Assembly (NCBI GenBank): GCA_019358985.1 | Contig: JAHHIJ010000035.1 | Location: 1 to 64,000, forward strand | Source of the DNA: Tolypothrix brevis GSE-NOS-MK-07-07A | GTDB lineage: Bacteria > Cyanobacteriota > Cyanobacteriia > Cyanobacteriales > Nostocaceae | DNA: 64,000 nt | Reading direction: 5' to 3' | Part shown: in pieces, positions 48,129 to 55,955 of the stretch | Numbering within the stretch: the stretch's first letter is position 1 | Layout of the letters: every line of letters begins with the position of its first letter | Translations under genes and position numbers: made by a program | Notes under the pieces: generated by a model | What the model saw: the letters and a program-made list of their open reading frames with translations, nothing else | The model's database searches: none | What the model was told of the DNA's origin: nothing

Positions 48129-49523
48129 TTACACAGAGGCACTCAATTGTTCTTCAGAAATCCAAGCACCGTGAAAGCCGTAGGGGACACGTTGCGGAAT
48201 TAACACACGCGCTACAGGTTCGGCATTTACATCTTGGGCATTGACTACGACGAGTTCAGATGTGTCTTCTGTGGTATCGTAAACAAAAGTTATCAGCCAG
48301 CCTTCATCTTCTGATGTAGCATTGGGAAAAGGTACAAAAATCGCTTCACCACCATAGCGTCCTTGTCCGAATTCGTGGGTTTCGGATTTACCACTGCTGA
48401 AGTCATACTTAATCAAACCATCGAACAGCAGCACGGTACTAGGTGTGATTTTTGCTGTATAGCCGTACCGCATTTTTCGCCCCAATAGCTGTTCATTCAC
48501 GCGCGGGAATTCCCCAGGCACATCGTCCAGCATCTCTTCCCGCACAGTGCCGGTAGTGAGGTTAAACCGCCAACGATATAGGCGGGGAATATCTGCATCG
48601 GGATCATGGGATGCCTGAGAGAATCCTAGCATCGTAGAAGTCACACGGCATCCAATAAGCACTACTTCATTCCCCTCCTCATAGGCGTTGAGGGTATGAG
48701 AGACGAAGCAAGCGGGACTTTCAAACCAGCGGATATTACTGTTGTCGCCGTGACGTGGGACAATACCAAAACGACTGGGGCGATCGCTCTCAAACATCAT
48801 CATCGGTTCTCCCTTTTGCATCCGTTCGATGCTAAAAGTCAAGGGCAAATCCATAAAAATTGTATAATTTTCGGTGATGGCGAAATCATGCATCATCACT
48901 CCCATCGGCAAGTCAATCGGTACTGTTCGCAATAGTTCACCTGACGCAGAAACTACACTATATTGCAGATATGGTGGTGCGAAGGAGTAACCAAAAAACA
49001 TCATCTCACCCGTTACCGGATCTACCTTGGGATGTGCCGTAAAAGCAGATTTTAGCTTACCGTTATAGTTATATTCGCCAATTGTATCTAAATTGGGAAC
49101 TTTGATGACGTGAGGCGCACCGCCTTCCCACAGCGCTAAAAATTGACCTGCGTGCCAAGTTAAAGCAGTATTACCAGCATTCTTGTAGAAATCGTGGGGA
49201 TTATCTTTCTGTGACGGTTCTAACATGCCACTCCAAAGAGCTTTACCTGCTTCATGCTCAATTTTCCATCCTTTTGTTTGCACGTAGCGATTGCGGTAAG
49301 TAGCTTTACCGTTGCTAATTCGCACACCATGCAACATTCCATCCCCATCAAACCAATGATACTGTCCAATGGGTGTCCATTGCGGATTGGAACCATTTCG
49401 CACGAGCATCCCCGATAAGTCGTCCGGTAGTTCACCAATGACTTTCAGCGTTTGGGTGGTGATTTCTTTGTGTACTGGTGCAAAGTTTCCATCAAGATAG
49501 GGATTGACTGGTGTTGTAACCAT
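48129..49523 (-). CDS. Carotenoid oxygenase (retinal pigment epithelial membrane protein family)
   Basis: A 464-aa protein that matches the carotenoid cleavage dioxygenase family from start to end. The four iron-binding histidines are visible: FTAHPKVDPVTGE, MMHDFAITENY, CFVSHTLNAYEEG and the C-terminal PYGFHGAWI. GNFAPVHKE and LVRNGSNPQW near the N-terminus are also conserved. It cleaves carotenoids or apocarotenoids with O2. Which bond is cut cannot be decided. It stands alone, divergent from the phosphatase gene. Confidence 0.93.
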   Translation of the reverse strand: MVTTPVNPYLDGNFAPVHKEITTQTLKVIGELPDDLSGMLVRNGSNPQWTPIGQYHWFDGDGMLHGVRISNGKATYRNRYVQTKGWKIEHEAGKALWSGMLEPSQKDNPHDFYKNAGNTALTWHAGQFLALWEGGAPHVIKVPNLDTIGEYNYNGKLKSAFTAHPKVDPVTGEMMFFGYSFAPPYLQYSVVSASGELLRTVPIDLPMGVMMHDFAITENYTIFMDLPLTFSIERMQKGEPMMMFESDRPSRFGIVPRHGDNSNIRWFESPACFVSHTLNAYEEGNEVVLIGCRVTSTMLGFSQASHDPDADIPRLYRWRFNLTTGTVREEMLDDVPGEFPRVNEQLLGRKMRYGYTAKITPSTVLLFDGLIKYDFSSGKSETHEFGQGRYGGEAIFVPFPNATSEDEGWLITFVYDTTEDTSELVVVNAQDVNAEPVARVLIPQRVPYGFHGAWISEEQLSASV

Positions 49524-49638
49524 TTGTGATGATATGTGAATCTGTGATTAGCCTTTTGTTCAATATATTAGCGATATTCTATTTCTGACTACAGTTATAG
49601 ATATCCGCCCTGCATAACAATCCAAAATCCAAAATCCC

Positions 49639-50277
49639 ATGACCTTAACTCTTTATTTCCTGCGTCACGGACAAACAGAATGGAGTCGCAATAATGCTTT
49701 TTGCGGTTCGCTAGATCCAGAACTTACCCCAGATGGTATGGAAATGGCTTCATCTTTTGCTTCCTCATATAGTTCTATTCCTTGGGAAGCAATTTTTTGC
49801 AGTCCGATGCACAGAACTTTGGCAACTGCAAGACCTTTGTGCGAAGCTGTAGAAATGCAACCACAACTGCGGGATGGTTTAAAGGAAATTCACTACGGTA
49901 AGTGGGAAGGAAGCACACCAGAAGCGGTTACTATGGAATTTCACGATGATTATATCCGCTGGTTAGCAGATCCGGCGTGGTATGCGCCGACTGGTGGAGA
50001 AATGGCTGTTGCGATCGCTTCTCGTGCTACTCAGATTATTGAAGAAATTAAGCAGCTTTATAGCGATGGCAATGTGTTAATTGTTTCTCACAAGGCAACT
50101 ATCAGAATTATGCTGTGCAGTCTGTTGGGAATTGATGTCGGACGCTTTCGTTTTCGTTTGGGATGTCCGGTTGGGTCGGTGAGTGTTGTAGAATTTACTT
50201 CCCACGGTCCATTATTGAAGGTTTTGGCTGACCGCACTCATTTAGATGAACGGTTGCGGAATTTACCAGGAACGTAA
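49639..50277 (+). CDS. Histidine phosphatase family protein
   Basis: A 212-aa member of the phosphoglycerate mutase-like family. LYFLRHGQTEWSRN holds the phosphorylated His and the RHG motif, FCSPMHRTLATARPL the phosphate-binding Arg, GLKEIHYGKWEG the Glu, and VLIVSHKATIRIML the second His. It is probably a phosphatase on a small metabolite rather than the glycolytic mutase. It sits in front of the aspartoacylase-like gene, separated by a MITE. Confidence 0.88.
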   Translation: MTLTLYFLRHGQTEWSRNNAFCGSLDPELTPDGMEMASSFASSYSSIPWEAIFCSPMHRTLATARPLCEAVEMQPQLRDGLKEIHYGKWEGSTPEAVTMEFHDDYIRWLADPAWYAPTGGEMAVAIASRATQIIEEIKQLYSDGNVLIVSHKATIRIMLCSLLGIDVGRFRFRLGCPVGSVSVVEFTSHGPLLKVLADRTHLDERLRNLPGT

Positions 50278-50295
50278 AAAATTCCAAATTCAAAA

Positions 50296-50411
50296 TAGGC
50301 ATAGAAAGTCCAGAGAGACGTAGCATTGCACAGACGTAGCATTGCACAGACGTAGCATTGCACAGACGTAGCATTGCTACGTCTCTACATTGTTTTCTTC
50401 TTGTGTCTAAT
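50296..50411. mobile_element. MITE copy with an expanded arm
   Basis: A member of the ttagacat family (cataga at the left, ttcttgtgtctaatt at the right). Its palindrome arm has been multiplied: three 16-bp copies of agacgtagcattgcac at 50316-50363, then the closing palindrome agacgtagcattgctacgtct at 50364-50384 within the longer arm. It looks like slippage inside one arm. Confidence 0.75.
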
Positions 50412-50451
50412 TCCAAATTGAGGATTTGTAAACTTAAAACCAGGTATTACC

Positions 50452-51588
50452 ATGCTTCCTGCTATTTCTACCATTCCACTTCGGCAAATGGCTAGTGGTG
50501 ATGTTTTATCGCTACAAGTTTACAAGTTTATTGGCGCTAATGCTGGTAAGAAGGTTTACATTCAATCTAATCTGCATGGTGCGGAAATTGCTGGTAATGC
50601 TGTGATTTATCAGCTTATCGAGTTTTTGTTAATGATAAATGATACCGATTTGGCTGGGGAAGTTTGGCTGGTTCCTGTTTGTAATCCGATGGGAACTAAT
50701 GAGCGATCGCATGTTTTTTCTTCTGGTAGATATTGCGTTTATGAAGCGAAGGATTGGAATCGCATTTTTTGGGATTATGAAAAGGCAACTGATGATTTAA
50801 TCGCTTTTGCTAAATCTCAACTTGATTTTGATATTCAGGTTGTCAGACAGAATTATCTGGGCAGTATCAAGGGTAAGTTTGAAGAACTTTTAGATAAAAT
50901 TAATTCTCCTAGTAGCGTACCCTATACTGAGCGGTTCCGCTATCATTTACAATCTCTCAGTTTAGATGCAGACTACTTGATTGATTTACACACTGCTTCT
51001 AATCAAGGCATAAATTACCTTTATTATTTCCGAAATCGTGAAGAAAGCGCCAAATACTTTTTACTGAAAGACGGATTTTTACTTGACAAATACGATGGTG
51101 ATGCTTTTGATGAAGCGTTTATTAAACCTTGGTTAGCATTGGAAGATTGTTTTCAACAACTTGGTAGAGAAGTTAAGTTTGATGTGGAAGCTTGGACACT
51201 GGAACTGGGTACGGGAATGCAGATGATTCCTGATTCAGTTGCTAAAGGTGTATGTGGTGTGAAAAATTATTTAATTAAAAAAGGCGTTTTGCAACTTGAT
51301 TTGACTGTGGATGAAAGCATTTATCAGGAAATGTGTTTTCGAGCTAGCAGTAATGTGCTAAAATATTACGCTTCCTGGGGGGGAATGATTCAATCAAGGG
51401 TTGAATTGGGTAGTGAAGTCAAAGCTGGAGAACGACTTTATCAAATTCTCAGTTTTAATAAAGAGGCTAAGTTACCTGTTGTTGTTGATGTGTGCTGCGA
51501 ACAAGATGGATTAGTTTATGATGTTTCCAGCAATCAAGCTGTGAATGAAGGTGAGTTTGTGATGGGAGTTATCGAAATGAGGAGTTAG
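50452..51588 (+). CDS. Succinylglutamate desuccinylase / aspartoacylase family protein
   Basis: A 378-aa zinc carboxypeptidase-like enzyme. IQSNLHGAEIAGNAV carries the HxxE zinc motif, VPVCNPMGTNER and YLIDLHTASNQG (the third zinc His) follow, and VEAWTLELGTG holds the catalytic Glu. A C-terminal beta domain with LGSEVKAGERLYQIL resembles a biotinyl/lipoyl-like fold common in this family. It should hydrolyse an N-acyl amino acid or a related amide; the substrate is unknown. A 10-bp-arm hairpin begins at its stop codon. Confidence 0.85.
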   Translation: MLPAISTIPLRQMASGDVLSLQVYKFIGANAGKKVYIQSNLHGAEIAGNAVIYQLIEFLLMINDTDLAGEVWLVPVCNPMGTNERSHVFSSGRYCVYEAKDWNRIFWDYEKATDDLIAFAKSQLDFDIQVVRQNYLGSIKGKFEELLDKINSPSSVPYTERFRYHLQSLSLDADYLIDLHTASNQGINYLYYFRNREESAKYFLLKDGFLLDKYDGDAFDEAFIKPWLALEDCFQQLGREVKFDVEAWTLELGTGMQMIPDSVAKGVCGVKNYLIKKGVLQLDLTVDESIYQEMCFRASSNVLKYYASWGGMIQSRVELGSEVKAGERLYQILSFNKEAKLPVVVDVCCEQDGLVYDVSSNQAVNEGEFVMGVIEMRS

Positions 51589-51619
51589 ATTCCCGACAAC
51601 TTATGCGAAGTCGGGAATC
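51588..51619 (+). terminator. Hairpin at the stop codon of the aspartoacylase-like gene
   Basis: Ten-bp arms gattcccgac / gtcgggaatc with a 12-nt loop. It begins at the last base of the stop codon. There is no T-run, but the place and strength fit a transcript end. Confidence 0.6.
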
Positions 51620-51889
51620 TGAACACAAAATTGCCTCAAACTTCTAAACCTAATTGGTCATAGCCTGCAATAATTGAATGAGAGCGATCGCACCGTACCA
51701 CCAGCGGCTAGCTGCACTAGTCAGAATTCCCAGAGCGTTTTGGTTCTCCTAATATCTTTTATGACATTATGCTCCGAAAAATATAATTAGTAGTAAATTA
51801 AACTTAAGTAAAGGCAATTGTCTAAATTTTCAGGGTGATTTTATGTTTGTTTTGTCTGTAAAAAAATTAACTTATCATATATATAAATT
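51620..51889. other. Intergenic region upstream of era
   Basis: About 270 bp, AT-rich toward era, with one gcgatcgca site near 51686. No gene or repeat of the known families. It probably contains the era promoter. Confidence 0.45.
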
Positions 51890-52864
51890 ATGACGGTGGA
51901 GCCAAAGGTGAAAAGTATTGATAATTATACCTTATCTTTTTTAAGAGAAGTAACTGTACCTCAGGCTCCTCCTGAGTTCAAATCGGGTTTTATCGGCATT
52001 ATTGGTCGTCCAAATGTCGGTAAATCTACGTTGATGAATCAATTAGTTGGGCAGAAAATAGCCATAACTTCTCCAGTAGCGCAAACTACACGCAATCGTT
52101 TGCGAGGCATTTTAACAACACCAGAAGCGCAGTTAATATTTGTTGATACACCAGGAATTCACAAACCCCATCACCAATTAGGGGAAGTGCTGGTGAGAAA
52201 TGCGAAAATTGCCATTGAATCTGTGGATGTAGTGCTGTTTGTGGTGGATGGCTCGACAAGTTGTGGTACAGGCGATCGCTATATTGCCGATTTACTGATT
52301 AAAAGCGAAACACCAGTAATTTTGGGTGTAAACAAAAGTGATCAACAACCGAAAGATTCTCAAGTTATAGACGATAGTTACAGTGAATTAGCACAATCTT
52401 TTGAATGGCAAACAGTAAAATTTTCCGCCAAAACAGGGACGGGATTGCCAGAACTGCAACATTTATTAATTGAAGATTTAGAAATTGGACCTTTCTACTA
52501 TCCACCCGACTTGGTAACTGACCAACCGGAACGCTTTATTATGGGAGAATTAATTCGAGAACAAATTTTGTTGTTAACTCGTGAGGAAGTTCCCCATTCG
52601 GTAGCGATCGCGATCGAGAAAGTGGAAGAAACACCAGCTATAACTCGTGTACTCGCAACCATCAACGTTGAACGAGATTCCCAAAAAGGCATTCTCATCG
52701 GCAAAGGTGGAGCTATGCTCAAAGCTATAGGTAGTGAAGCTCGCGAACAAATTCAAAAGTTAATCGCCGGCAAAGTCTATCTAGAATTGTTTGTCAAAGT
52801 GCAACCAAAGTGGCGTCAGTCTCGCGTCAGTTTGGCAGAACTGGGTTATCGCGTGGAAGAATAA
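51890..52864 (+). CDS. era: GTPase Era
   Basis: A 324-aa GTPase with GRPNVGKSTLMNQ (G1), TTRNRLRG (G2), FVDTPGIHKP (G3) and NKSD (G4), then a C-terminal KH domain near residue 250 (SQKGILIGKGGAMLKAIG). Era binds 16S rRNA and helps assemble the 30S subunit. The N-terminus is about 25 residues longer than in enterobacteria. A 110-bp spacer of heptamer repeats separates it from the response regulator gene downstream. Confidence 0.96.
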   Translation: MTVEPKVKSIDNYTLSFLREVTVPQAPPEFKSGFIGIIGRPNVGKSTLMNQLVGQKIAITSPVAQTTRNRLRGILTTPEAQLIFVDTPGIHKPHHQLGEVLVRNAKIAIESVDVVLFVVDGSTSCGTGDRYIADLLIKSETPVILGVNKSDQQPKDSQVIDDSYSELAQSFEWQTVKFSAKTGTGLPELQHLLIEDLEIGPFYYPPDLVTDQPERFIMGELIREQILLLTREEVPHSVAIAIEKVEETPAITRVLATINVERDSQKGILIGKGGAMLKAIGSEAREQIQKLIAGKVYLELFVKVQPKWRQSRVSLAELGYRVEE

Positions 52865-52867
52865 GAA

Positions 52868-52968
52868 GTTAGTCAATAGTCATTAGTCCATAGTCCATAG
52901 TCAATCATTAATGACTATTAACTATTAATTATTGACTGTTGACTGTTGATTGTTGACTATTGACTAAA
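52868..52968. repeat. Heptamer-type short tandem repeats between era and the regulator
   Basis: Copies of agtcaat, agtccat and tgactat/tgactgt run through the spacer. The two halves are partly complementary (gtcaatagtc against gactattgac), so they can fold into a long imperfect hairpin. Confidence 0.8.
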
Positions 52969-52972
52969 TAAA

Positions 52973-53650
52973 ATGTCTTCAAATACAGTCTCTGCGTTTA
53001 ATCTGCCCACCGATGCTGCACCTTTACGGGTGTTAATTGTTGAGGATGATCCGATGATGCAACTCGGATTAGAGCAGTCGTTAATGGGTCATCCTCAGTT
53101 GGAAATCGTCGGACAAGCGGAAGATGGTTATTTAGGTGTGCAAGCTGCACTGAAACTCAAACCTGATTTGGTGGTAATGGATATTGGTTTACCGCGATTG
53201 GATGGAATTGCGGCAACACAACAAATCAAAGCAGCATTACCACAAACCCATGTAGTAATGTTGACATCTCACAAAACAGAAACAGAAATAATTGCTGCGT
53301 TATCAAGTGGTGCTGATGCTTATTGTATCAAAGGGGCGAGTGTAGAGCGGTTGTTGAATGCGATCGCAGCTGCGGTTGAAGGTGCAGCTTATCTCGATCC
53401 GCAAATTGCCAGACAAGTAATTGAAAATCTTAAACCTCCTACCCCCACAGGTAATACAGCAAATTTATCAGGACGGGAGTTAGAAGTTTTGAAGTTGATG
53501 GTAGACGGATTAAGCAATCCCCAAATTGCCGAAAGACTCTATCTCAGTCCCAACACGGTGAAAACTCACGTCCGAGGGATTATGAACAAATTAGCAGTTG
53601 ACGATCGCGTACAAGCAGCAGTTGTTGCCCTGCGTTCTGGGTTGGTGTAA
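52973..53650 (+). CDS. LuxR/NarL-type response regulator
   Basis: A 225-aa two-domain regulator. The receiver domain has LIVEDDPMMQ (acidic pocket), LVVMDIGLPRLDG with the phospho-accepting Asp, and LTSHKTETE. The C-terminal LuxR-type HTH spans about residues 160-225 (LSGRELEVLKLMVDGLSN and LYLSPNTVKTHVRGI). It should bind DNA when phosphorylated. No sensor kinase gene is next to it, so the signal is unknown. Confidence 0.93.
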   Translation: MSSNTVSAFNLPTDAAPLRVLIVEDDPMMQLGLEQSLMGHPQLEIVGQAEDGYLGVQAALKLKPDLVVMDIGLPRLDGIAATQQIKAALPQTHVVMLTSHKTETEIIAALSSGADAYCIKGASVERLLNAIAAAVEGAAYLDPQIARQVIENLKPPTPTGNTANLSGRELEVLKLMVDGLSNPQIAERLYLSPNTVKTHVRGIMNKLAVDDRVQAAVVALRSGLV

Positions 53651-53733
53651 TTAAAAGAAAGTGCGCTGCACTACTCTAAAACTTTCGATTAAACTAAGCT
53701 TATGACAAGGTTGCAGGTTGATCCCATTGCTCT

Positions 53734-53943
53734 ATGCCCGAAATTATCGAGATTCCCATTGAACTGACCCGATTCCAGCTTCCCCAAGCGGTTCAAGCAC
53801 GCTTGCAATTTCTACTGGATTGTCAAGATGAAGGAAATACGCTGTCTCAGGCAGAGCGACAGGAAGCGGAGGGACTTGTTGAACTAGCAGAATTCTTATC
53901 CTTATTGCGTTTGCGCTCAACACGAGTGATGAAGCAAGCCTAA
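53734..53943 (+). CDS. Small protein that normally precedes an HNH endonuclease gene
   Basis: A 69-aa helical, acidic protein (PEIIEIPIELTRFQLPQAVQARL, ending SLLRLRSTRVMKQA). Cyanobacterial genomes hold many such pairs: this small gene followed at once by an HNH endonuclease gene. Here the second gene follows after no gap but is reduced to 22 codons. The function of the small protein is unknown; a regulatory or antitoxin-like role is a guess. Confidence 0.7.
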   Translation: MPEIIEIPIELTRFQLPQAVQARLQFLLDCQDEGNTLSQAERQEAEGLVELAEFLSLLRLRSTRVMKQA

Positions 53944-54012
53944 ATGACAACGATTCCAGCTTCTCTTCGTCGATTGGTGATTCAAAGAGCCGACAATCGC
54001 TACCACCATTAG
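53944..54012 (+). pseudogene. HNH endonuclease gene fragment (first 22 codons)
   Basis: It starts with ATG directly after the TAA of the preceding gene and reads MTTIPASLRRLVIQRADNRY before His-His-stop. This is the N-terminus of the cyanobacterial HNH endonuclease family, where RADNRC is normally followed by the first zinc-knuckle cysteines. Here the sequence diverges after NR, at about 54000, exactly where the hic cluster begins. The rest of the gene is absent, so no nuclease can be made. Confidence 0.75.
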
Positions 54013-54227
54013 GCAACCTGAAGCGTCCTGGGTTCAGGGATAGGTTCACCTTCTGCTTGCCAAGCTTCCAAGTACATTTCAATAACTTCTTCACCGTTAT
54101 GAATTGCTTCCTCACGATTTTTGCCATGAGTGCAAGGCATCACAACAAGATCGGCAAACTCTGGGATCGTGACTAGGAAAAGCTGATCTTCATCAGACCA
54201 TTGAACAATCATGCTGTACCGATTCAT
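54009..54227 (-). CDS. hicB: HicB-family antitoxin (first copy)
   Basis: A 72-aa protein with the HicB partial RNase-H-like fold: MIVQWSDEDQLFLVTIPEF, CTHGKNREEAIHNGEEVIEMYL, and a Pro-rich tail (GEPIPEPRTL). There is no C-terminal DNA-binding domain, as in short HicBs. It overlaps the end of hicA by four bases and should neutralise it. Its stop lies within three bases of the HNH fragment on the other strand. Confidence 0.88.
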   Translation of the reverse strand: MNRYSMIVQWSDEDQLFLVTIPEFADLVVMPCTHGKNREEAIHNGEEVIEMYLEAWQAEGEPIPEPRTLQVA

Positions 54228-54448
54228 GAATCCTCGTCCTCCCTTAACTCTTCCAGTCCAGTAAGTAACTTTGCTAGTTGTTTTTCTAGGTAGAGTGGCA
54301 CATCATCTCCATCCTTGCCTGAGATTGTCAGTGTTTTTCCCAGCAGAGGATGTCGCCAACGCTCATGGCTACCCTTACCGCGCTTGGGCAAGTAAACAAA
54401 TCCTTCACGCGCAATCTGAGATTTCAACTCTCGAATCTTCCTGGGCAT
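54224..54448 (-). CDS. hicA: HicA-family mRNA interferase toxin
   Basis: A 74-aa double-stranded-RNA-binding-like protein: IRELKSQIAREGFVYLPKRGKGSHERWRHP with the active-site His in GSH, then a Leu-rich C-terminal helix. HicA cleaves mRNA and is held by HicB. The gene order is hicB2 - hicA - hicB1 on the minus strand; most loci have a single hicB. Confidence 0.87.
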   Translation of the reverse strand: MPRKIRELKSQIAREGFVYLPKRGKGSHERWRHPLLGKTLTISGKDGDDVPLYLEKQLAKLLTGLEELREDEDS

Positions 54449-54466
54449 GGATATTGTTTTGGTGTT

Positions 54467-54640
54467 CTAGTCAAGAATGTCCTTACCGAAGACTTCGATA
54501 TAACAAGCAATTGCCGACTTCACATCGGCTAAGGCTTCTTCATAGGTATCACCCTGACCAACAACTGCTCCCACAACACCAACTGGGTAGGCAACATACC
54601 CATCTGAATGCTTTTCAATAATGATTTTAAATTGCTTCAT
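54467..54640 (-). CDS. Second short HicB-family protein upstream of hicA
   Basis: A 57-aa gene that begins with the ATG at 54640: MKQFKIIIEKHSDGYVAYPV, then GQGDTYEEALADVKSAIACYIE. It has the HicB pattern of a beta-hairpin, a GxGDTxEEA turn and a helix. It ends 18 nt before the hicA start. The sequence is unlike the HicB at 54009, so it is not a recent duplicate. It may be a remnant antitoxin of another pair or a second regulator of hicA. Confidence 0.75.
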   Translation of the reverse strand: MKQFKIIIEKHSDGYVAYPVGVVGAVVGQGDTYEEALADVKSAIACYIEVFGKDILD

Positions 54641-54806
54641 GGGCTTCTCATCGCAAGAGCATCAACGCTCAGTTCGGCTTGAATGTTATTTGGCTAGAAT
54701 CAATTCCCCCCATATTCTCACACACATCCGTTTTAATCGCCTCCCGCGCTTTGTAAATTTTTTTTTGGCACACTAGAATATATGCCTAATCATTTTTCAT
54801 CCTACT

Positions 54807-55955
54807 TTGTCTACTCAAACTTCTAATTCATTATTTACTCTAACGATCGCACCTGCAAAAGTCATCCGTGGTGTGGGAGCGTTGACGAATTGCGGTGAAG
54901 CAATTTCTCGTTTGGGAAATCGTCCGCTGATTTTGGGAGGCGATCGCACTCTCGCTTTGATTCAAACTCATTTACAACCGATTTTACAGCAATTGCAGGT
55001 TGCTCAAGCATCTTACGGTGCAGATTGTTGTGAAGCTAGTTTAAAATCTTTACACTCTTCAGCTACATTACATCAAGCTGATGTAATTATCGGTGTTGGT
55101 GGTGGTAAAGCGCTGGATACAGCGAAGTTAATCGCGCATCAATTACAGTTGCCTGTAGTAACAATCCCTACCTCAGGTGCAACTTGTGCGGCTTGGACTG
55201 CCCTTTCAAATGTATATTCAGAGACGGGTGCGTTTTTATATGATGTGACGCTTTCTCAGTGTCCTGATTTATTGATACTCGATTATGACTTAATTGAAAC
55301 TGCTCCACAACGTACTTTAATCGCGGGAATTGGGGATGCGATCGCTAAATGGTACGAAGCCTCAGTTAGCAGCGGACACTCAGAACAGACCTTAATTATA
55401 TCCGCAGTCCAACAAGCGCGGATTTTGCGGGATATTTTGTTTCAAAAGTCAGCCGCAGCGCTCCAAACCCCAGGAAGCGACATTTGGCGGGAAGTTGTAG
55501 ATGCTACCATTTTACTCGCTGGGGTAATTGGCGGAATTGGTGGCGCACAATGTCGTACAGTTGCGGCACATGCAGTGCATAATGGTTTAACCCACATTTG
55601 CAAACACGACAGTATTCACGGCGAAAAGGTCGCTTACGGTATCTTGGTGCAACTACGCTTAGAAGAAATGGTACAAGGAAATCAACTAGCTGCTGCCGCA
55701 AGACAACAGTTGCTGAAATTCTATACAGAAATTGGGTTGCCGCAAAAGTTGAGCGATTTAGGATTGGGCAACATCACTTTAGGTGAGTTGCAAACAGCGG
55801 CAGAAATTGCTACTTCGCCTAATTCTGACATCCATCGGCTACCATTTAAAGTGGTATCAGAACAGTTGATGGCGGCGATGGTTTCCACCACTGCACCAAT
55901 AGATACTACAGCATTGCGGGTATCAAGAAGGGGAATTGACGAGGTTCAGGAATGA
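54807..55955 (+). CDS. Iron-containing alcohol dehydrogenase / glycerol dehydrogenase-like protein
   Basis: A 382-aa protein; the start is probably the TTG at 54807. The dinucleotide loop is IIGVGGGKALDTAKLIA near residue 95; PTSGATCAAWTALSNVYSE is the substrate-side loop; metal ligands are Asp in IAGIGDAIAKWYEA and His in AAHAVHNGLTH and HDSIHGEKVAYG. It should oxidise or reduce a polyol or aldehyde with NAD(P). It overlaps the aminotransferase gene by four bases (ATGA), so the two are translated together and may act in one pathway. Confidence 0.82.
   Translation: MSTQTSNSLFTLTIAPAKVIRGVGALTNCGEAISRLGNRPLILGGDRTLALIQTHLQPILQQLQVAQASYGADCCEASLKSLHSSATLHQADVIIGVGGGKALDTAKLIAHQLQLPVVTIPTSGATCAAWTALSNVYSETGAFLYDVTLSQCPDLLILDYDLIETAPQRTLIAGIGDAIAKWYEASVSSGHSEQTLIISAVQQARILRDILFQKSAAALQTPGSDIWREVVDATILLAGVIGGIGGAQCRTVAAHAVHNGLTHICKHDSIHGEKVAYGILVQLRLEEMVQGNQLAAAARQQLLKFYTEIGLPQKLSDLGLGNITLGELQTAAEIATSPNSDIHRLPFKVVSEQLMAAMVSTTAPIDTTALRVSRRGIDEVQE

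Noticed and set aside
54271-54621. Plus-strand frame across the hic cluster
   Set aside because: It is antisense to hicA and to the 57-aa HicB-like gene, both of which have family motifs and coupled spacing.
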